Positions 23,264-33,375 are shown, counted from the stretch's first letter. The stretch is 64,000 nt of DNA from Streptomyces sp. NBC_00654 (GCF_026341775.1 NZ_JAPEOB010000001.1:1116001-1180000), one strand, 5' to 3'. Notes: generated from the letters alone by a model not told the origin. Made by a program: numbers and translations.

Positions 23264-24193
23264 GTGAGCAGCACAGAGCCCGACGCCCTCCTGGGCCCCG
23301 CAGACATCCGCGACCTGGCCGCGAAGCTGGGCGTACGCCCCACCAAGCAGCGGGGTCAGAACTTCGTCATCGACGCCAACACGGTCCGCAGGATCGTGCG
23401 CACCGCGGAGGTCCGCCCGGACGACGTGGTCGTGGAGGTCGGCCCCGGGCTCGGCTCGCTGACCCTGGCCCTGCTGGAGGCGGCCGACCGGGTCGTCGCC
23501 GTGGAGATCGACGACACGCTCGCCGCCGCCCTCCCGGCCACGGTCGCCGCCCGGATGCCGGGGCGCGCCGACCGGTTCGCCCTGGTCCACTCCGACGCGA
23601 TGCTGGTGACCGAGCTGCCCGGCCCGGCGCCCACCGCGCTCGTCGCGAACCTGCCGTACAACGTGGCGGTGCCGGTCCTGCTCACCATGCTGGAGCGCTT
23701 CCCGAGCATCGAGCGGACCCTCGTCATGGTCCAGGCCGAGGTCGCCGACCGGCTGGCCGCCCGGCCGGGCAGCAAGGTCTACGGCGTGCCGTCGGTGAAG
23801 GCCAACTGGTACGCGGACGTCAAGCGCGCCGGGTCCATCGGCCGCACGGTGTTCTGGCCCGCGCCGAACGTGGACTCGGGGCTCGTCTCGCTGGTCCGGC
23901 GCACCGAACCGATCAGGACCACCGCGAGCCGGCAGGAGGTCTTCGCCGTCGTCGACGCGGCCTTCGCCCAGCGCCGCAAGACGCTGCGCGCGGCTCTGTC
24001 CGGGTGGGCCGGTTCCGCACCCGCCGCCGAGGCCGCGCTGGTCGCCGCCGGAATCTCCCCGCAGGCCCGGGGCGAGGCGCTGACGGTCGAGGAGTTCGCC
24101 GCCATCGCCGAGAACAAGCCCTCCGTGGACAAGCCCTCCGAGGACAAGCCCTCCGTGGACAAGCCCTCCTCGACCGCCGGGAGCGACGCATGA
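23264..24193 (+). CDS. rsmA: 16S rRNA (adenine-1518/1519-N6)-dimethyltransferase
   Basis: A 309-residue KsgA-family enzyme that dimethylates two adjacent adenines near the 3' end of 16S rRNA. Motifs: [36 protein letters not shown] (SAM motif I) and the catalytic [11 protein letters not shown]. The C-terminus carries an odd 20-residue tail of KPS(V/E)D repeats (four copies of DKPS) before GSDA, absent from most homologues. GTG start. The stop overlaps the ispE start (ATGA), so the pair is coupled. Confidence 0.95.
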   Translation: MSSTEPDALLGPADIRDLAAKLGVRPTKQRGQNFVIDANTVRRIVRTAEVRPDDVVVEVGPGLGSLTLALLEAADRVVAVEIDDTLAAALPATVAARMPGRADRFALVHSDAMLVTELPGPAPTALVANLPYNVAVPVLLTMLERFPSIERTLVMVQAEVADRLAARPGSKVYGVPSVKANWYADVKRAGSIGRTVFWPAPNVDSGLVSLVRRTEPIRTTASRQEVFAVVDAAFAQRRKTLRAALSGWAGSAPAAEAALVAAGISPQARGEALTVEEFAAIAENKPSVDKPSEDKPSVDKPSSTAGSDA

Positions 24194-25122
24194 GCGGCAC
24201 CGACCGTACGGCGGCCGGTACGGCGGCCGGGAGCGTCACGGTCCGCGTACCCGCCAAGGTCAACGCGCAGCTCGCCGTGGGTGCCGCGCGCCCCGACGGC
24301 TTCCACGACCTGGCCAATGTCTTCCTCGCGGTGGGCCTGTACGACGAGGTCACCGCCACCCCCGCCGACGAGCTGACCGTCACCTGCTCGGGGCCGGACG
24401 CCGCCCAGGTCCCGCTGGACACCACCAACCTCGCCGCCCGCGCCGCGCTGGCGCTGGCCGAACGGCACGGCATCGCCCCCGGCGTACACCTGCACATCGA
24501 CAAGGACATCCCCGTCGCGGGCGGCATGGCGGGCGGCAGTGCCGACGGGGCCGCCGCCCTGCTGGCCTGCGACACCCTGTGGGGCACCCGCGCCACCCGC
24601 GAGGAACTGCTCGGCATCTGCGCCGAGCTCGGCAGCGACGTCCCCTTCAGCCTGGTCGGCGGGGCGGCCCTCGGCGTCGGGCGCGGAGAACAGCTCACCC
24701 CCGTCGAGGTCGGCGGCACCTTCCACTGGGTCTTCGCGGTCGCCGACGGGGGGCTCTCCACACCGGCGGTGTACGGCGAGTTCGACCGGCTCACCGCCGG
24801 TACGGACATCCCCGCCCCCGCCGCGTCCGAGGCGCTGCTGAACGCCCTGCGCTCCGGCGACTCCGGCGCACTCGCGGCGGCCCTCAGCAACGACCTCCAG
24901 GCCGCCGCGCTCTCCCTGCGCCCCTCGCTGGCCGACACCCTCGCCGCGGGCACCGGGGCGGGCGCCCTGGCCGCGCTGGTCTCCGGCTCCGGGCCGACCA
25001 CCGCGTTCCTGGTGGCGGACGAGGCGTCGGCCCGCAAGGTTGCCGACGCCCTGCTCGGCTCCGGCACCTGCCGGAACGCGCGGATCGCGGTCTCGCCCGC
25101 GCCCGGTGCCACCGTCCTCTGA
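24190..25122 (+). CDS. ispE: 4-diphosphocytidyl-2-C-methyl-D-erythritol kinase
   Basis: A 310-residue GHMP-family kinase of the MEP isoprenoid pathway, phosphorylating CDP-ME at the 2-hydroxyl. Seen: [20 protein letters not shown] with the substrate-binding Lys, the ATP loop [32 protein letters not shown] (catalytic Asp), and the third GHMP motif [17 protein letters not shown] overlap with rsmA. The first 15 residues are Thr/Ala-rich padding. Confidence 0.95.
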   Translation: MSGTDRTAAGTAAGSVTVRVPAKVNAQLAVGAARPDGFHDLANVFLAVGLYDEVTATPADELTVTCSGPDAAQVPLDTTNLAARAALALAERHGIAPGVHLHIDKDIPVAGGMAGGSADGAAALLACDTLWGTRATREELLGICAELGSDVPFSLVGGAALGVGRGEQLTPVEVGGTFHWVFAVADGGLSTPAVYGEFDRLTAGTDIPAPAASEALLNALRSGDSGALAAALSNDLQAAALSLRPSLADTLAAGTGAGALAALVSGSGPTTAFLVADEASARKVADALLGSGTCRNARIAVSPAPGATVL

Positions 25123-25164
25123 CACCGGGTACGGGCTGATCCGCCAGGGACGACGGGACAGCCC

Positions 25165-25245
25165 GCGCTCGGACGGGAACCGAGTACGGCCGCGCTCGGA
25201 CGGGAACCGGGTGCGGCCGTACTCAGACGGGAACTGAGTACGGCC
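25165..25245. repeat. Three tandem 27-bp repeats after ispE
   Basis: Units at 25165-25191, 25192-25218 and 25219-25245 share the core GACGGGAACnGnGTnCGGCC. They lie in the 162-bp gap between ispE and the acyltransferase gene. Repeats abut with no spacer. Possibly replication-slippage DNA, or tandem operator/transcript structures. Confidence 0.85.
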
Positions 25246-25284
25246 GCGCTGCCGCTCCCGGGCGATCGGCGCGACCGTACCCGT

Positions 25285-26610
25285 ATGGGATCAAGTGTTC
25301 GTGCGGGATCAAGCGTCCGTGACCTGGCCGGGGCGACGCCCGCCACCCGGGACCGCTACATCGACCTGCTGCGCGTCGCCTCGCTCGGCACGGTCGTCCT
25401 CGGCCACTGGCTGATGGCGGCCGTCACCTCCGACGGCGTCGGCAATCTGCTGGCCGTCGTCCCCGGCCTCCAGTCGCTGACCTGGGTGCTCCAGATCATG
25501 CCGGTGTTCTTCTTCGTCGGCGGCTTCTCGCACGCCCTGTCCTACCGCTCGCTGCTCCGCAAGCGCCCCGGGGGTTCCACGGACTCCGTCTACTCCGCGT
25601 TCCTGCGCGCCCGGCTCCAGCGGCTGCTGCGGCCCACCGTGGTCTTCATCCTGGTCTGGGGCGCGGCCGCGCTGATCGTCCAGCTGCTCGGCGGGGGCGG
25701 CGGCGGGCTGACCGGGGTCACGCTGCGGCTGGTGACCCAGCCGCTCTGGTTCATCGGGATCTACCTCGCCATGGTGGCGTTCACCCCGCCGCTGCTGAAG
25801 CTGCACGAGCGCTACGGCTGGGGCGCCTTCGCCGCGCTCGCCGGTGCCGCGGTCGCCGTCGACGTCCTGCGGTTCGCCGCCTCGGTCCCGTACGTCTCGT
25901 TCCTGAACTTCGCCTTCGTCTGGCTCGCGGTCCACCAGCTCGGGTTCCTGCGTGCCGACGGCCGGATCCGCCGCCCCGCCCTGCTCGCCGGTGCCGGGCT
26001 GGCCTCGGCCGCGGCACTGGTGGCGCTGGGCCCGTACCCCCTGTCGATGGTCGGCATGCCCGGCGAGAAGGTCAGCAACATGGCCCCGCCCACCCTCGCC
26101 CTGCTCTGCCACGGCCTCTGGCTGGTCGGCGCGGTCGAGCTGCTGCGCGGACCCGGCACCCGCCTCGTCGCCCGCCCCCGGGTCTGGCGCACCGTCGTCG
26201 CCGCCAACGGGGTGGCCATGACCGCGTTCCTCTGGCACCTCACCGCGATGCTCGGGGTCTACGGCGCGATGCTCGCCCTCGACGTCCCCCTGCCCGGACC
26301 GGCCACCGGCGCCTGGTGGGCCCAGGTCCCGCTCCGGCTCGCCGCGGCGGCGGCCCTCACCGCCGGGCTCGTCGCCGTCTTCCGTACCTTCGAACGACCG
26401 GTCTCCGCCCTGCCCGGCAAGGGTTCCGGCGCCGTCTCGGCGCTCGGCGCGACCCTCTGCCTGCTCGGTGTGCTCGGCCTGTCCATGGTCGGCTTCGGCG
26501 GGCTCCTGGAGGGACACACGGCGCTGCTCATCGCGGTACGGGTCAGCGCCCCGGCCGCCGTCGCGATGGCACTCGGCGGCTGGTTCCTGGTGGAACGCGC
26601 GGGCCGGTGA
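25285..26610 (+). CDS. Acyltransferase_3-family integral membrane protein
   Basis: A 441-residue protein with about ten membrane spans and the usual opening of this family: RDRYIDLLRVASLGTVVLGHWLMA, whose Arg and His are the conserved catalytic-site residues of membrane O-acyltransferases of the acyltransferase_3 group. Such enzymes O-acetylate or acylate cell-envelope sugars or secondary metabolites. The C-terminal third lacks a second domain. ATG at 25285; the first 20 residues (MGSSVRAGSSVRDLAG) contain a short internal repeat. Conserved neighbour of the ABC-F gene in Streptomyces. Substrate unknown. Confidence 0.87.
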   Translation: MGSSVRAGSSVRDLAGATPATRDRYIDLLRVASLGTVVLGHWLMAAVTSDGVGNLLAVVPGLQSLTWVLQIMPVFFFVGGFSHALSYRSLLRKRPGGSTDSVYSAFLRARLQRLLRPTVVFILVWGAAALIVQLLGGGGGGLTGVTLRLVTQPLWFIGIYLAMVAFTPPLLKLHERYGWGAFAALAGAAVAVDVLRFAASVPYVSFLNFAFVWLAVHQLGFLRADGRIRRPALLAGAGLASAAALVALGPYPLSMVGMPGEKVSNMAPPTLALLCHGLWLVGAVELLRGPGTRLVARPRVWRTVVAANGVAMTAFLWHLTAMLGVYGAMLALDVPLPGPATGAWWAQVPLRLAAAAALTAGLVAVFRTFERPVSALPGKGSGAVSALGATLCLLGVLGLSMVGFGGLLEGHTALLIAVRVSAPAAVAMALGGWFLVERAGR

Positions 26611-26697
26611 GCGCGGGCCCCGCCCGGGACGGGGCCGTCGGGGTTCCCGCCGCGCCGTACCCTGGGGACGTCGAACGAACCCCTGGACAGGAGTGAA

Positions 26698-28518
26698 ATG
26701 GCCGTCAATCTGGTCAATGTCGAGCAGGTCACCAAGGTGTACGGCACCCGTGCCCTGCTCGACGGCGTATCCCTCGGGGTGTCCGAGGGCGACCGGATCG
26801 GTGTCGTCGGCCGCAACGGCGACGGCAAGACGACCCTCATCCGGATGCTCGCCAAACTGGAGGAGGCGGACACCGGCCGCGTCACGCACAACGGCGGGCT
26901 GCGGCTCGGGGTCCTCACCCAGCACGACTCCCTCGACCCGTCGGCGACGATCCGCCACGAGGTCATCGGCGATCTCGCCGACCACGAGTGGGCGGGCAGC
27001 GCCAAGATCCGTGATGTGCTCACCGGCCTGTTCGGCGGGCTCGCCCTGCCCGGCTTCGAGCACGGGCTGGACACCGTCATCGCCCCGCTCTCCGGTGGTG
27101 AGCGCCGCCGCATCGCGCTCGCCAAGCTGCTCATCGGCGAACCGGATCTGATCGTCCTGGACGAGCCCACCAACCACCTCGACGTCGAGGGCATCTCCTG
27201 GCTGGCCGGACATCTGCGGGCCCGCCGCTCCGCGCTCGTCTGCGTCACGCACGACCGGTGGTTCCTCGACCAGGTCTGCACCCGTATGTGGGACGTCCAG
27301 CGCGGCACGGTCCACGAGTACGAGGGCGGCTACAGCGACTACGTCTTCGCCCGCGCCGAACGGGAGCGGATCGCCGCGACCGAGGAGTCCAAGCGGCAGA
27401 ACCTGATGCGCAAGGAGCTGGCCTGGCTGCGCCGGGGCGCCCCGGCCCGTACGTCGAAGCCGCGCTACCGCATCGAGGCCGCCAACGAGCTGATCGCCGA
27501 TGTGCCGCCGCCGCGCGACACCAGCGAGCTGATGAAGTTCGCCAACGCCCGCCTCGGCAAGACCGTCTTCGACCTGGAGGACGTGACTGTCCAGGCCGGG
27601 CCCAAGACGCTGCTCACCCACCTCACCTGGCAGCTCGGTCCGGGCGACCGGATCGGTCTGGTCGGGGTCAACGGCGCCGGCAAGACCTCGCTGCTGCGGG
27701 CGCTGGCCGAGGCCTCCCGTACGCAGGGCGAGGAGCAGCCGGCCGCCGGCAGGATCGTCGTCGGCAAGACCGTGCGGCTGGCCTACCTCTCCCAGGAGGT
27801 CAGCGAGCTGCCCCCGAACCTGCGGGTGCTGGAAGCCGTCCAGCAGGTACGCGACCGGGTCGACCTGGGCAAGGGCCGCGAGATGACCGCGGGCCAGCTC
27901 TGCGAGCAGTTCGGTTTCTCGAAGGAGAAGCAGTGGACCCCGGTCGGCGACCTCTCCGGCGGTGAGCGGCGCCGGCTCCAGATCCTGCGGCTGCTGATGG
28001 ACGAGCCCAACGTCCTGTTCCTCGACGAGCCGACCAACGACCTGGACATCGAGACCCTGACCCAGCTGGAGGACCTGCTCGACGGCTGGCCCGGGTCGAT
28101 GATCGTGATCTCCCACGACCGGTTCTTCATCGAGCGGACCACGGACCGGGTGATGGCGCTGCTCGGCGACCGCACGCTGCGGATGCTGCCGCGCGGGATC
28201 GACGAGTACCTGGAGCGCAGGCAGCGGATGGAGGAGACGGCCACCCCGTCCGCCGCCGCGCCCGCGCCGTCCGGCGGGACGTCCGCCCCGGCCCCGGCCG
28301 TGTCGCCGCAGGAGGCGCGGGCGGCGAAGAAGGAGCTCCAGAAGGTCGAGCGGCAGCTCGACAAGATGTCGACGCGCGAGACGGCCCTGCACAAGCAGAT
28401 CGCCGACAACGCCACCGACTTCGAGAAGGTCGCCAAGCTCGACGCCGAGCTGCGAGAACTGGTCACGGAGCGCGATGAGCTGGAGATGCGCTGGCTGGAG
28501 CTGGCCGAGGACGCCTGA
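26698..28518 (+). CDS. ABC-F family ATPase (ribosome-associated)
   Basis: A 606-residue soluble protein with two ABC ATPase domains and no membrane domain. Domain 1: Walker A GRNGDGKTT (residues 39-47), signature LSGGE at 131-135, Walker B LIVLDEPTNHLD at 151-162. Domain 2: GVNGAGKTSLL, LSGGERRRLQ and VLFLDEPTNDLD. A charged coiled-coil C-terminus (from about 540: AKKELQKVERQLDKMSTRE) matches the Uup-type extension. ABC-F proteins act on stalled ribosomes or confer ribosome protection. The chromosomal context suggests a housekeeping role (Uup-like) rather than antibiotic resistance. Ribosome site GACAGGAG before the ATG. Confidence 0.93.
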   Translation: MAVNLVNVEQVTKVYGTRALLDGVSLGVSEGDRIGVVGRNGDGKTTLIRMLAKLEEADTGRVTHNGGLRLGVLTQHDSLDPSATIRHEVIGDLADHEWAGSAKIRDVLTGLFGGLALPGFEHGLDTVIAPLSGGERRRIALAKLLIGEPDLIVLDEPTNHLDVEGISWLAGHLRARRSALVCVTHDRWFLDQVCTRMWDVQRGTVHEYEGGYSDYVFARAERERIAATEESKRQNLMRKELAWLRRGAPARTSKPRYRIEAANELIADVPPPRDTSELMKFANARLGKTVFDLEDVTVQAGPKTLLTHLTWQLGPGDRIGLVGVNGAGKTSLLRALAEASRTQGEEQPAAGRIVVGKTVRLAYLSQEVSELPPNLRVLEAVQQVRDRVDLGKGREMTAGQLCEQFGFSKEKQWTPVGDLSGGERRRLQILRLLMDEPNVLFLDEPTNDLDIETLTQLEDLLDGWPGSMIVISHDRFFIERTTDRVMALLGDRTLRMLPRGIDEYLERRQRMEETATPSAAAPAPSGGTSAPAPAVSPQEARAAKKELQKVERQLDKMSTRETALHKQIADNATDFEKVAKLDAELRELVTERDELEMRWLELAEDA

Positions 28519-28653
28519 CGGCCAGGGTGTGACGGGCCGGTGAAGGCGGGGCCAGTGGTGCGGATGGTGCGGGCGGGGCGGGTGGTAGAAAGAAGCCCCG
28601 CCCGGGGGTGACGTGAACCCTGCGGTACGGGACCGCACGAGGGGGACGTGCCG

Positions 28654-29100
28654 ATGACTCAGCCGCCCGGCCGGCAATCGCCGCAGGGAGGCTTCGGAGC
28701 ACCGTACGATCCGTCGCCCGGCCTGTACGGTCCGCCGCGGCAGCCTTCCGCGGCCCCGGAGCCCCCACCGGCGCACTCGCCGTACGGACCTACCGCTCCC
28801 CACTCGTCGGCGGCACCGACGACTACGAGCCGCGCTGCACCAAGGAACAGCGCACCCAGGGCAGGAACCTCGACAACTGCGTGGGGGTCGCGGCCGAGGC
28901 GGACACCTTCTGCATGGCGACGAAGCCCGAGTTCGTCGACAAGGACATGACCAACGCCGTCGTGGCCTTCGACCTGAACACCGGTAGGTCGAAGTGGAGG
29001 GCCGCCGCGCCCGCCGGACAGACCCTGATGCCGCTGCGGGTCGAGGGCGGCAGGGCTGCTGATGTATGTGAGCGCGGCCATGGTCGCCTTCAGCGACTGA
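28654..29100 (+). pseudogene. Dead third copy of the PQQ-propeller membrane protein
   Basis: Begins like its neighbour (MTQPPGRQSPQGGFGAPYDP) with the same upstream sequence, but most of the protein is gone: after about 45 codons the homology jumps to near the C-terminus, in another frame (CTKEQRTQGRNLDNCVGVAA, AVVAFDLNTGRSKWRAAAPA), and a second frameshift near 29050 leads to GLLMYVSAAMVAFSD and a stop at 29100. The membrane anchor and propeller core are deleted. The remaining part aligns to residues 520-600 of the next gene. Confidence 0.82.
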
Positions 29101-29357
29101 CGGCGGTCGCCCCAGGTGACTGACGATCAGGTCCGGCCATGGCGTAACGAGGGCATCACAAGGCGGTTCTCCCTTGGGAACAGGGGATGGGCCGACCCCG
29201 TGTTCGAACTGATGCGGGTGGTACAAAGAAGCCCCGCTCGACTGTCGTAACACGCGGAAGCCATGCCCGATTCGCTCCTTTCCGGAGGGATTTCAGCCCA
29301 ACGGAATCGCGGGGGAGACCGAAACGGGCACCGGACCGCACGAAGGGGGACGTGCTG

Positions 29358-31355
29358 ATGACCCAGCCGCCCAGCCAGCAACCGCCGCAGGGAGGCTTCG
29401 GGGCTCCGCAGGAGCCGCCGCAGGGAACTCCTCAGCCGCCCCAGGGCCAGCCTCCCCAGGCACAGCCGCCTCTGCCGCCCCAGGCACCGCAGACACCGCC
29501 GCCCGTGCAGCCTCCGGCCGGGCTCCCGCAGACGCCGCCCGGGGGTCAGCCCGGCTACGGCTATCCGCAGACGCCGCCCGGGGGTCAGCCCGGCTACGGC
29601 TATCCGCAGACGCCGCCCGGGGGTCAGCCCGGCTACGGCTATCCGCAGGCCCCGGGTCAGGCGCCCGGCCAGGCCCCGGGTCCGTACGCCGCCCAGCAGC
29701 CCGGCCCCTACGCCCAGCAGCCCGGCCCGTACGGCGATCAGGCCGCGGGCCCGTATGCCCAGCAGCCGGGACCGTACGGTCAGCAGCCCGGCCCCTACGC
29801 CCAGCAGCCGGGGCCGTACGGCGGGCAGGCCCAGACCGGGCAGGGCTATCCGACCCAGCAGTACCCCGGCGCGCCCGTGCCCGGCGGACCGGGCGGTTCC
29901 GGGGGCGGCGGCTTCCTCAAGGGCAAGCCCGCGGTCGTCGCGGCAGCGGCGCTCGCCGTCGTCCTGGCCGTAGGCGCCGGAGTCTGGTTCACCGTGAGCG
30001 GCGACGACGACAAGAAGCCCGTGGCCAAGAAGAGCACCGGCCCCAAGGAGCCGAGCGGGTCGCCCACGGTCGACGAGGGCGACGGCAACGGCGACGGCCG
30101 CGCGGTGGACGACGACCTGAACGCCGGGCGCAAGAAGGGCGAGGCGAAGGTTCTCTGGCTCCAGCAGAACGGCGTCGACCTGCCGCGCAACGGCGCCGAT
30201 GTGTACGGGCCCTGGATCGTCGGCGACACGGTGGTCAAGGCCATGTACCGCTCCGTCTCCGCCTACTCGGCCGCCGACGGCAAGCAGAAGTGGACCCTTC
30301 CGCTTCCCGCCGATGTGTGTGCGACGCCCAACACTCCGACCGCCGACGGCAAGATGGTCATCGGCGTGAAGAACGGCACCACGGACAAGGCCGACTGTTC
30401 CGACCTCCAGATGATCGACCTCAACACCGGCAAGGCCGGCTGGAAGAAGTCGATCACGAAGAACAGCACCTGGGACCTGATGTCCGACATCGGTCTGGCG
30501 ATCAGCGGCGACACCGTCACCGTCGGGCGGACCAGCAACTCCAACGCGTACCGCGTCAGCGACGGCAAGGAACTGTTCGGCAAGCCCTCGGGCAACTGCC
30601 AGCCCTTCGCGTTCGCGGGCGGCCCCAAGCTGATCGCCGCGGCGAGCTGCCGCACCGACGACATCCAGAACCCGCAGCACCAGGTGCAGGAGCTCGACCC
30701 CACCACCGGCAAGGCCAAGTGGACGTACCAGCCGCCGCGCGGCTGGGAGGTCAAGAAGGTCTACTCGGTGAGCCCGCTGATCGTCTCGCTCATCCACGAG
30801 AAGAAGAAGCAGTGGTCCATCGTGGCGCTCAAGGAGAACGGCACGCTCCGTTCCCAGCTGGTCAGCGACAAGGGCGACAAGCTCTCCACCAACTGCGGCC
30901 ATGACTTCAGCATCTTCGGCGAGAAGCTCGAAGGGTGCAGCGGCGTCGCCGCCGACGCCAACACCTTCTACATCGCGACCGAGGCCGACACCAGCGGCAC
31001 CGGCCGGACCAACAAGGTCGTCGCCTTCGACCTGAACACCGGCAGGACCAAGTGGAAGGCCGACGCCCCGGCCGAGCGGATCCTCCAGCCCCTGCGCATG
31101 GAGGGCGGCAACGTGCTCCTCTACATGGAGGCGAAGTACGACAAGGGCGGGGCCATCGCGACGCTCCCGCCGACCGGCGGGACCCCCACCGTGGTGCTCC
31201 AGCACCCGGATTCGACGACCCGTATCGAGAGCAGCTTCTTCACCTCCAGGATCGCCTACGCGGGCGGCCGTTCCTTCATCATGAGCGGGCGCGTCAGCGC
31301 CTCCAACGACGAGGAGGAGAAGGAGCAGAAGACGATGATGGTGTTCGGCAAGTGA
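29358..31355 (+). CDS. Membrane-anchored PQQ-like beta-propeller protein A
   Basis: A 665-residue protein in three parts. Residues 1-185 are a cytoplasmic Pro/Gln/Gly/Tyr-rich low-complexity segment with exact repeats (QTPPGGQPGYGYP three times, AQQPGPY many times). Residues 190-212 form one membrane span (VVAAAALAVVLAVGAGVWFT). The rest is an extracytoplasmic PQQ-type eight-bladed propeller (DLNTGKAGWKKS, DPTTGKAKWTYQ, DLNTGRTKWKAD blades). ATG at 29358 after AAGGGGGACG. Similar proteins are widespread in Streptomyces, often tied to PASTA kinases or envelope functions; role unknown. Paralogues lie on both sides. Confidence 0.85.
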   Translation: MTQPPSQQPPQGGFGAPQEPPQGTPQPPQGQPPQAQPPLPPQAPQTPPPVQPPAGLPQTPPGGQPGYGYPQTPPGGQPGYGYPQTPPGGQPGYGYPQAPGQAPGQAPGPYAAQQPGPYAQQPGPYGDQAAGPYAQQPGPYGQQPGPYAQQPGPYGGQAQTGQGYPTQQYPGAPVPGGPGGSGGGGFLKGKPAVVAAAALAVVLAVGAGVWFTVSGDDDKKPVAKKSTGPKEPSGSPTVDEGDGNGDGRAVDDDLNAGRKKGEAKVLWLQQNGVDLPRNGADVYGPWIVGDTVVKAMYRSVSAYSAADGKQKWTLPLPADVCATPNTPTADGKMVIGVKNGTTDKADCSDLQMIDLNTGKAGWKKSITKNSTWDLMSDIGLAISGDTVTVGRTSNSNAYRVSDGKELFGKPSGNCQPFAFAGGPKLIAAASCRTDDIQNPQHQVQELDPTTGKAKWTYQPPRGWEVKKVYSVSPLIVSLIHEKKKQWSIVALKENGTLRSQLVSDKGDKLSTNCGHDFSIFGEKLEGCSGVAADANTFYIATEADTSGTGRTNKVVAFDLNTGRTKWKADAPAERILQPLRMEGGNVLLYMEAKYDKGGAIATLPPTGGTPTVVLQHPDSTTRIESSFFTSRIAYAGGRSFIMSGRVSASNDEEEKEQKTMMVFGK

Positions 31356-31440
31356 CGGTTCACGACGGCACCCGACGGAATCCGGCCGGCAGCCACCGGC
31401 CCCGACCCCACACACCCCCTTCTTCCGAGGTACGCACGCC

Positions 31441-33375
31441 ATGACCCAGCCGCCCCAGCCGCCCAACGAGCCGTCCCCCGGCGGATTCGGCGCTCCCCAG
31501 GACCCGCCGCCCGGTGGTTTCGGTGCCCCGCAGGACCCGCCGCCCGGTGGTTTCGGCGCCCCGCAGGACCCGCCGCCGGACGCCCTCAGCAAGCAGCAGC
31601 CGCCCGCACCGGCCGCACCGGCCGCGCCGCAGACGCCGCCGCCCGGCGGGTACGGCAGCCCGCCCGCCCCGCCCGCCGGGGGTTACGGTGCTCCGGCCGC
31701 CCCGCCCGCGGGCGGCTACGTCCCGCCGCCCGCGCCGCAGCCCAACGGCTACGGCTATGGCTATCCGCAGGCACCGCAGGGCGGCTACGGCTACCCGCAG
31801 GGTCCGACGGCAGGCCAGCCGGGAATGCAGCAGGGGGCGCCGCAGGGGTACGGCTACCCGACCCAGCCGATGCAGCCGCAGTACCCGGACCCGCAGCAGG
31901 GCGCCGGCGGCAAGAAGTTCAGCACCCAGATGCAGATCATCGTCGCCGCGGCCGTCGCCGTGGTGCTGATCATCGGCGGTGGCATCATCTACTCCGCCAC
32001 CGGTGACGACGACAAGGGCGGTGGCACCGAGGCAGCCTCCGCCGGCGCCACCGGCGGCGAGAGCAAGGGCGGCGAGGGCGCGGACGGCGGACTCGGCGGC
32101 GGGGCCGAGAAGGCACCGGCGAACACCAAGTCCAAGGTCGCCTTCCAGCTTCCGCAGCCGAAGGTCACCGACGTCACCACGGTCTCGGGCTCCTGGCTCA
32201 CCGACAAGGCGTACGTCAAGACCGGCGTGAACGAGATCGTCGCCTACGACCTGACCAAGGGCACCAAGCTCTGGGCCATTCCGCTCACCGGCCAGCTCTG
32301 CGCCGCCTCCCGGCACATGAGCAAGGACTTCAGGACGGCGATCGCCTTCGAGCCCGCCAAGCGGACGGCTAAGGACAAGTACCAGGACTGCAGCCAGGTC
32401 GGCGCGCTCGACCTGAGCACCGGCAAGCTGCTGTGGAGCAAGTCCGTCACCGCCGCCACCAGCGGTGACAAGCCGATCAGGTTCGACGAGGTGACGCTCA
32501 GCGGCACCACGATCGCCGCGGGCGGCACCAGCGGCGGCGCCGCGTTCAACCTCACCACCGGCGCCGAGCTGTGGAAGCCGAAGGCCAGTACGGACGGCTG
32601 CTACGACAAGGGGTACGGCGGCGGCGACGCCCTCGCCGTGGTCCGCAAGTGCGGCTCGTACGACGAACCGCAGCTCACGATCCAGGCCCTGAACCCGGCC
32701 ACCGGTGCCCCGATCTCCTCGTACAAGATGCCGGCCGGTGTCGAGTACGCGAGCATCGTCTCCACCAAGCCGCTGGTCGTCGCGGCCGACGTCGGCGACA
32801 CCGCCGGTGACGGCAGCGGTATCTCGGACTTCTTCTCCATCGACGCGGCCACCGGCAAGCTGCTCGTGCGGATCTCGGCCGACGCGGACAAGTACGCGGC
32901 GCGCTGCGGCTCCACCGAGGTCGAGACGTGCCAGCACGTGGTCGTCGGCAACAACCGGATCTACGTGCCGACCGAGGAGCACGAGGGCGGCGGCGACTAC
33001 GGCGACACCAACGAGATCGTCGCCTTCGACCTGACCACCGGCAAGCTCGTCGGCGGCAAGGCGGACGCGGGCGACCGCTACACGCTGACCCCGCTGCGGA
33101 TGGACGGCTCCAACATCATCGCGTACAAGGAGCCCCCGTACGACAAGGGCGGCCAGATCGTCTCCATCAACGGCTCCAGCTTCAAGGAGACGCTGCTGAT
33201 GGAGAACCCGAGCGAGGAGGCCGTCCGCGACGCGGAGACCAGCTTCTCCGGCGACTACGCCGAGATCCTGTACTCCCAGGGGCGGCTGTACCTCTCCGAG
33301 GTGATGATCAGCGAGCCCCGCGAGAGCTCGGCGGACGACAAGGAGTACCTGGTGGTCAGTTTCTCCGCCAGCTGA
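31441..33375 (+). CDS. Membrane-anchored PQQ-like beta-propeller protein B
   Basis: A 644-residue paralogue with the same architecture: Pro/Gly-rich cytoplasmic N-terminus with PPPGGFGAPQD repeated three times, one membrane span at about 166-187 (IIVAAAVAVVLIIGGGIIYS), then a propeller with blades reading DLTKGTKLWAIPL, DLSTGKLLWSKS, NLTTGAELWKPK and DLTTGKLVGGKA. It follows gene A by 85 bases, presumably the same transcript, and is followed by a strong terminator. The two probably arose by tandem duplication, together with the dead copy at 28654. Confidence 0.85.
   Translation: MTQPPQPPNEPSPGGFGAPQDPPPGGFGAPQDPPPGGFGAPQDPPPDALSKQQPPAPAAPAAPQTPPPGGYGSPPAPPAGGYGAPAAPPAGGYVPPPAPQPNGYGYGYPQAPQGGYGYPQGPTAGQPGMQQGAPQGYGYPTQPMQPQYPDPQQGAGGKKFSTQMQIIVAAAVAVVLIIGGGIIYSATGDDDKGGGTEAASAGATGGESKGGEGADGGLGGGAEKAPANTKSKVAFQLPQPKVTDVTTVSGSWLTDKAYVKTGVNEIVAYDLTKGTKLWAIPLTGQLCAASRHMSKDFRTAIAFEPAKRTAKDKYQDCSQVGALDLSTGKLLWSKSVTAATSGDKPIRFDEVTLSGTTIAAGGTSGGAAFNLTTGAELWKPKASTDGCYDKGYGGGDALAVVRKCGSYDEPQLTIQALNPATGAPISSYKMPAGVEYASIVSTKPLVVAADVGDTAGDGSGISDFFSIDAATGKLLVRISADADKYAARCGSTEVETCQHVVVGNNRIYVPTEEHEGGGDYGDTNEIVAFDLTTGKLVGGKADAGDRYTLTPLRMDGSNIIAYKEPPYDKGGQIVSINGSSFKETLLMENPSEEAVRDAETSFSGDYAEILYSQGRLYLSEVMISEPRESSADDKEYLVVSFSAS

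Noticed and set aside
25165..25245. Short tandem repeats considered as CRISPR
   Set aside because: Units abut without unique spacers and no cas genes are present. No CRISPR array was seen anywhere in the window.
25309..29253. Open frame of over 1,300 codons on the minus strand
   Set aside because: It runs antisense across the acyltransferase and ABC-F genes, both with clear motifs; its translation is Arg/Gly/Pro-rich with no family signal. Typical shadow of high-GC coding sequence.
29127..31592. Long minus-strand frame opposite propeller gene A with repeats such as RLRIAVAGLTPGR
   Set aside because: The apparent protein repeats are just the antisense of the Pro/Gly/Tyr repeats of the real gene.
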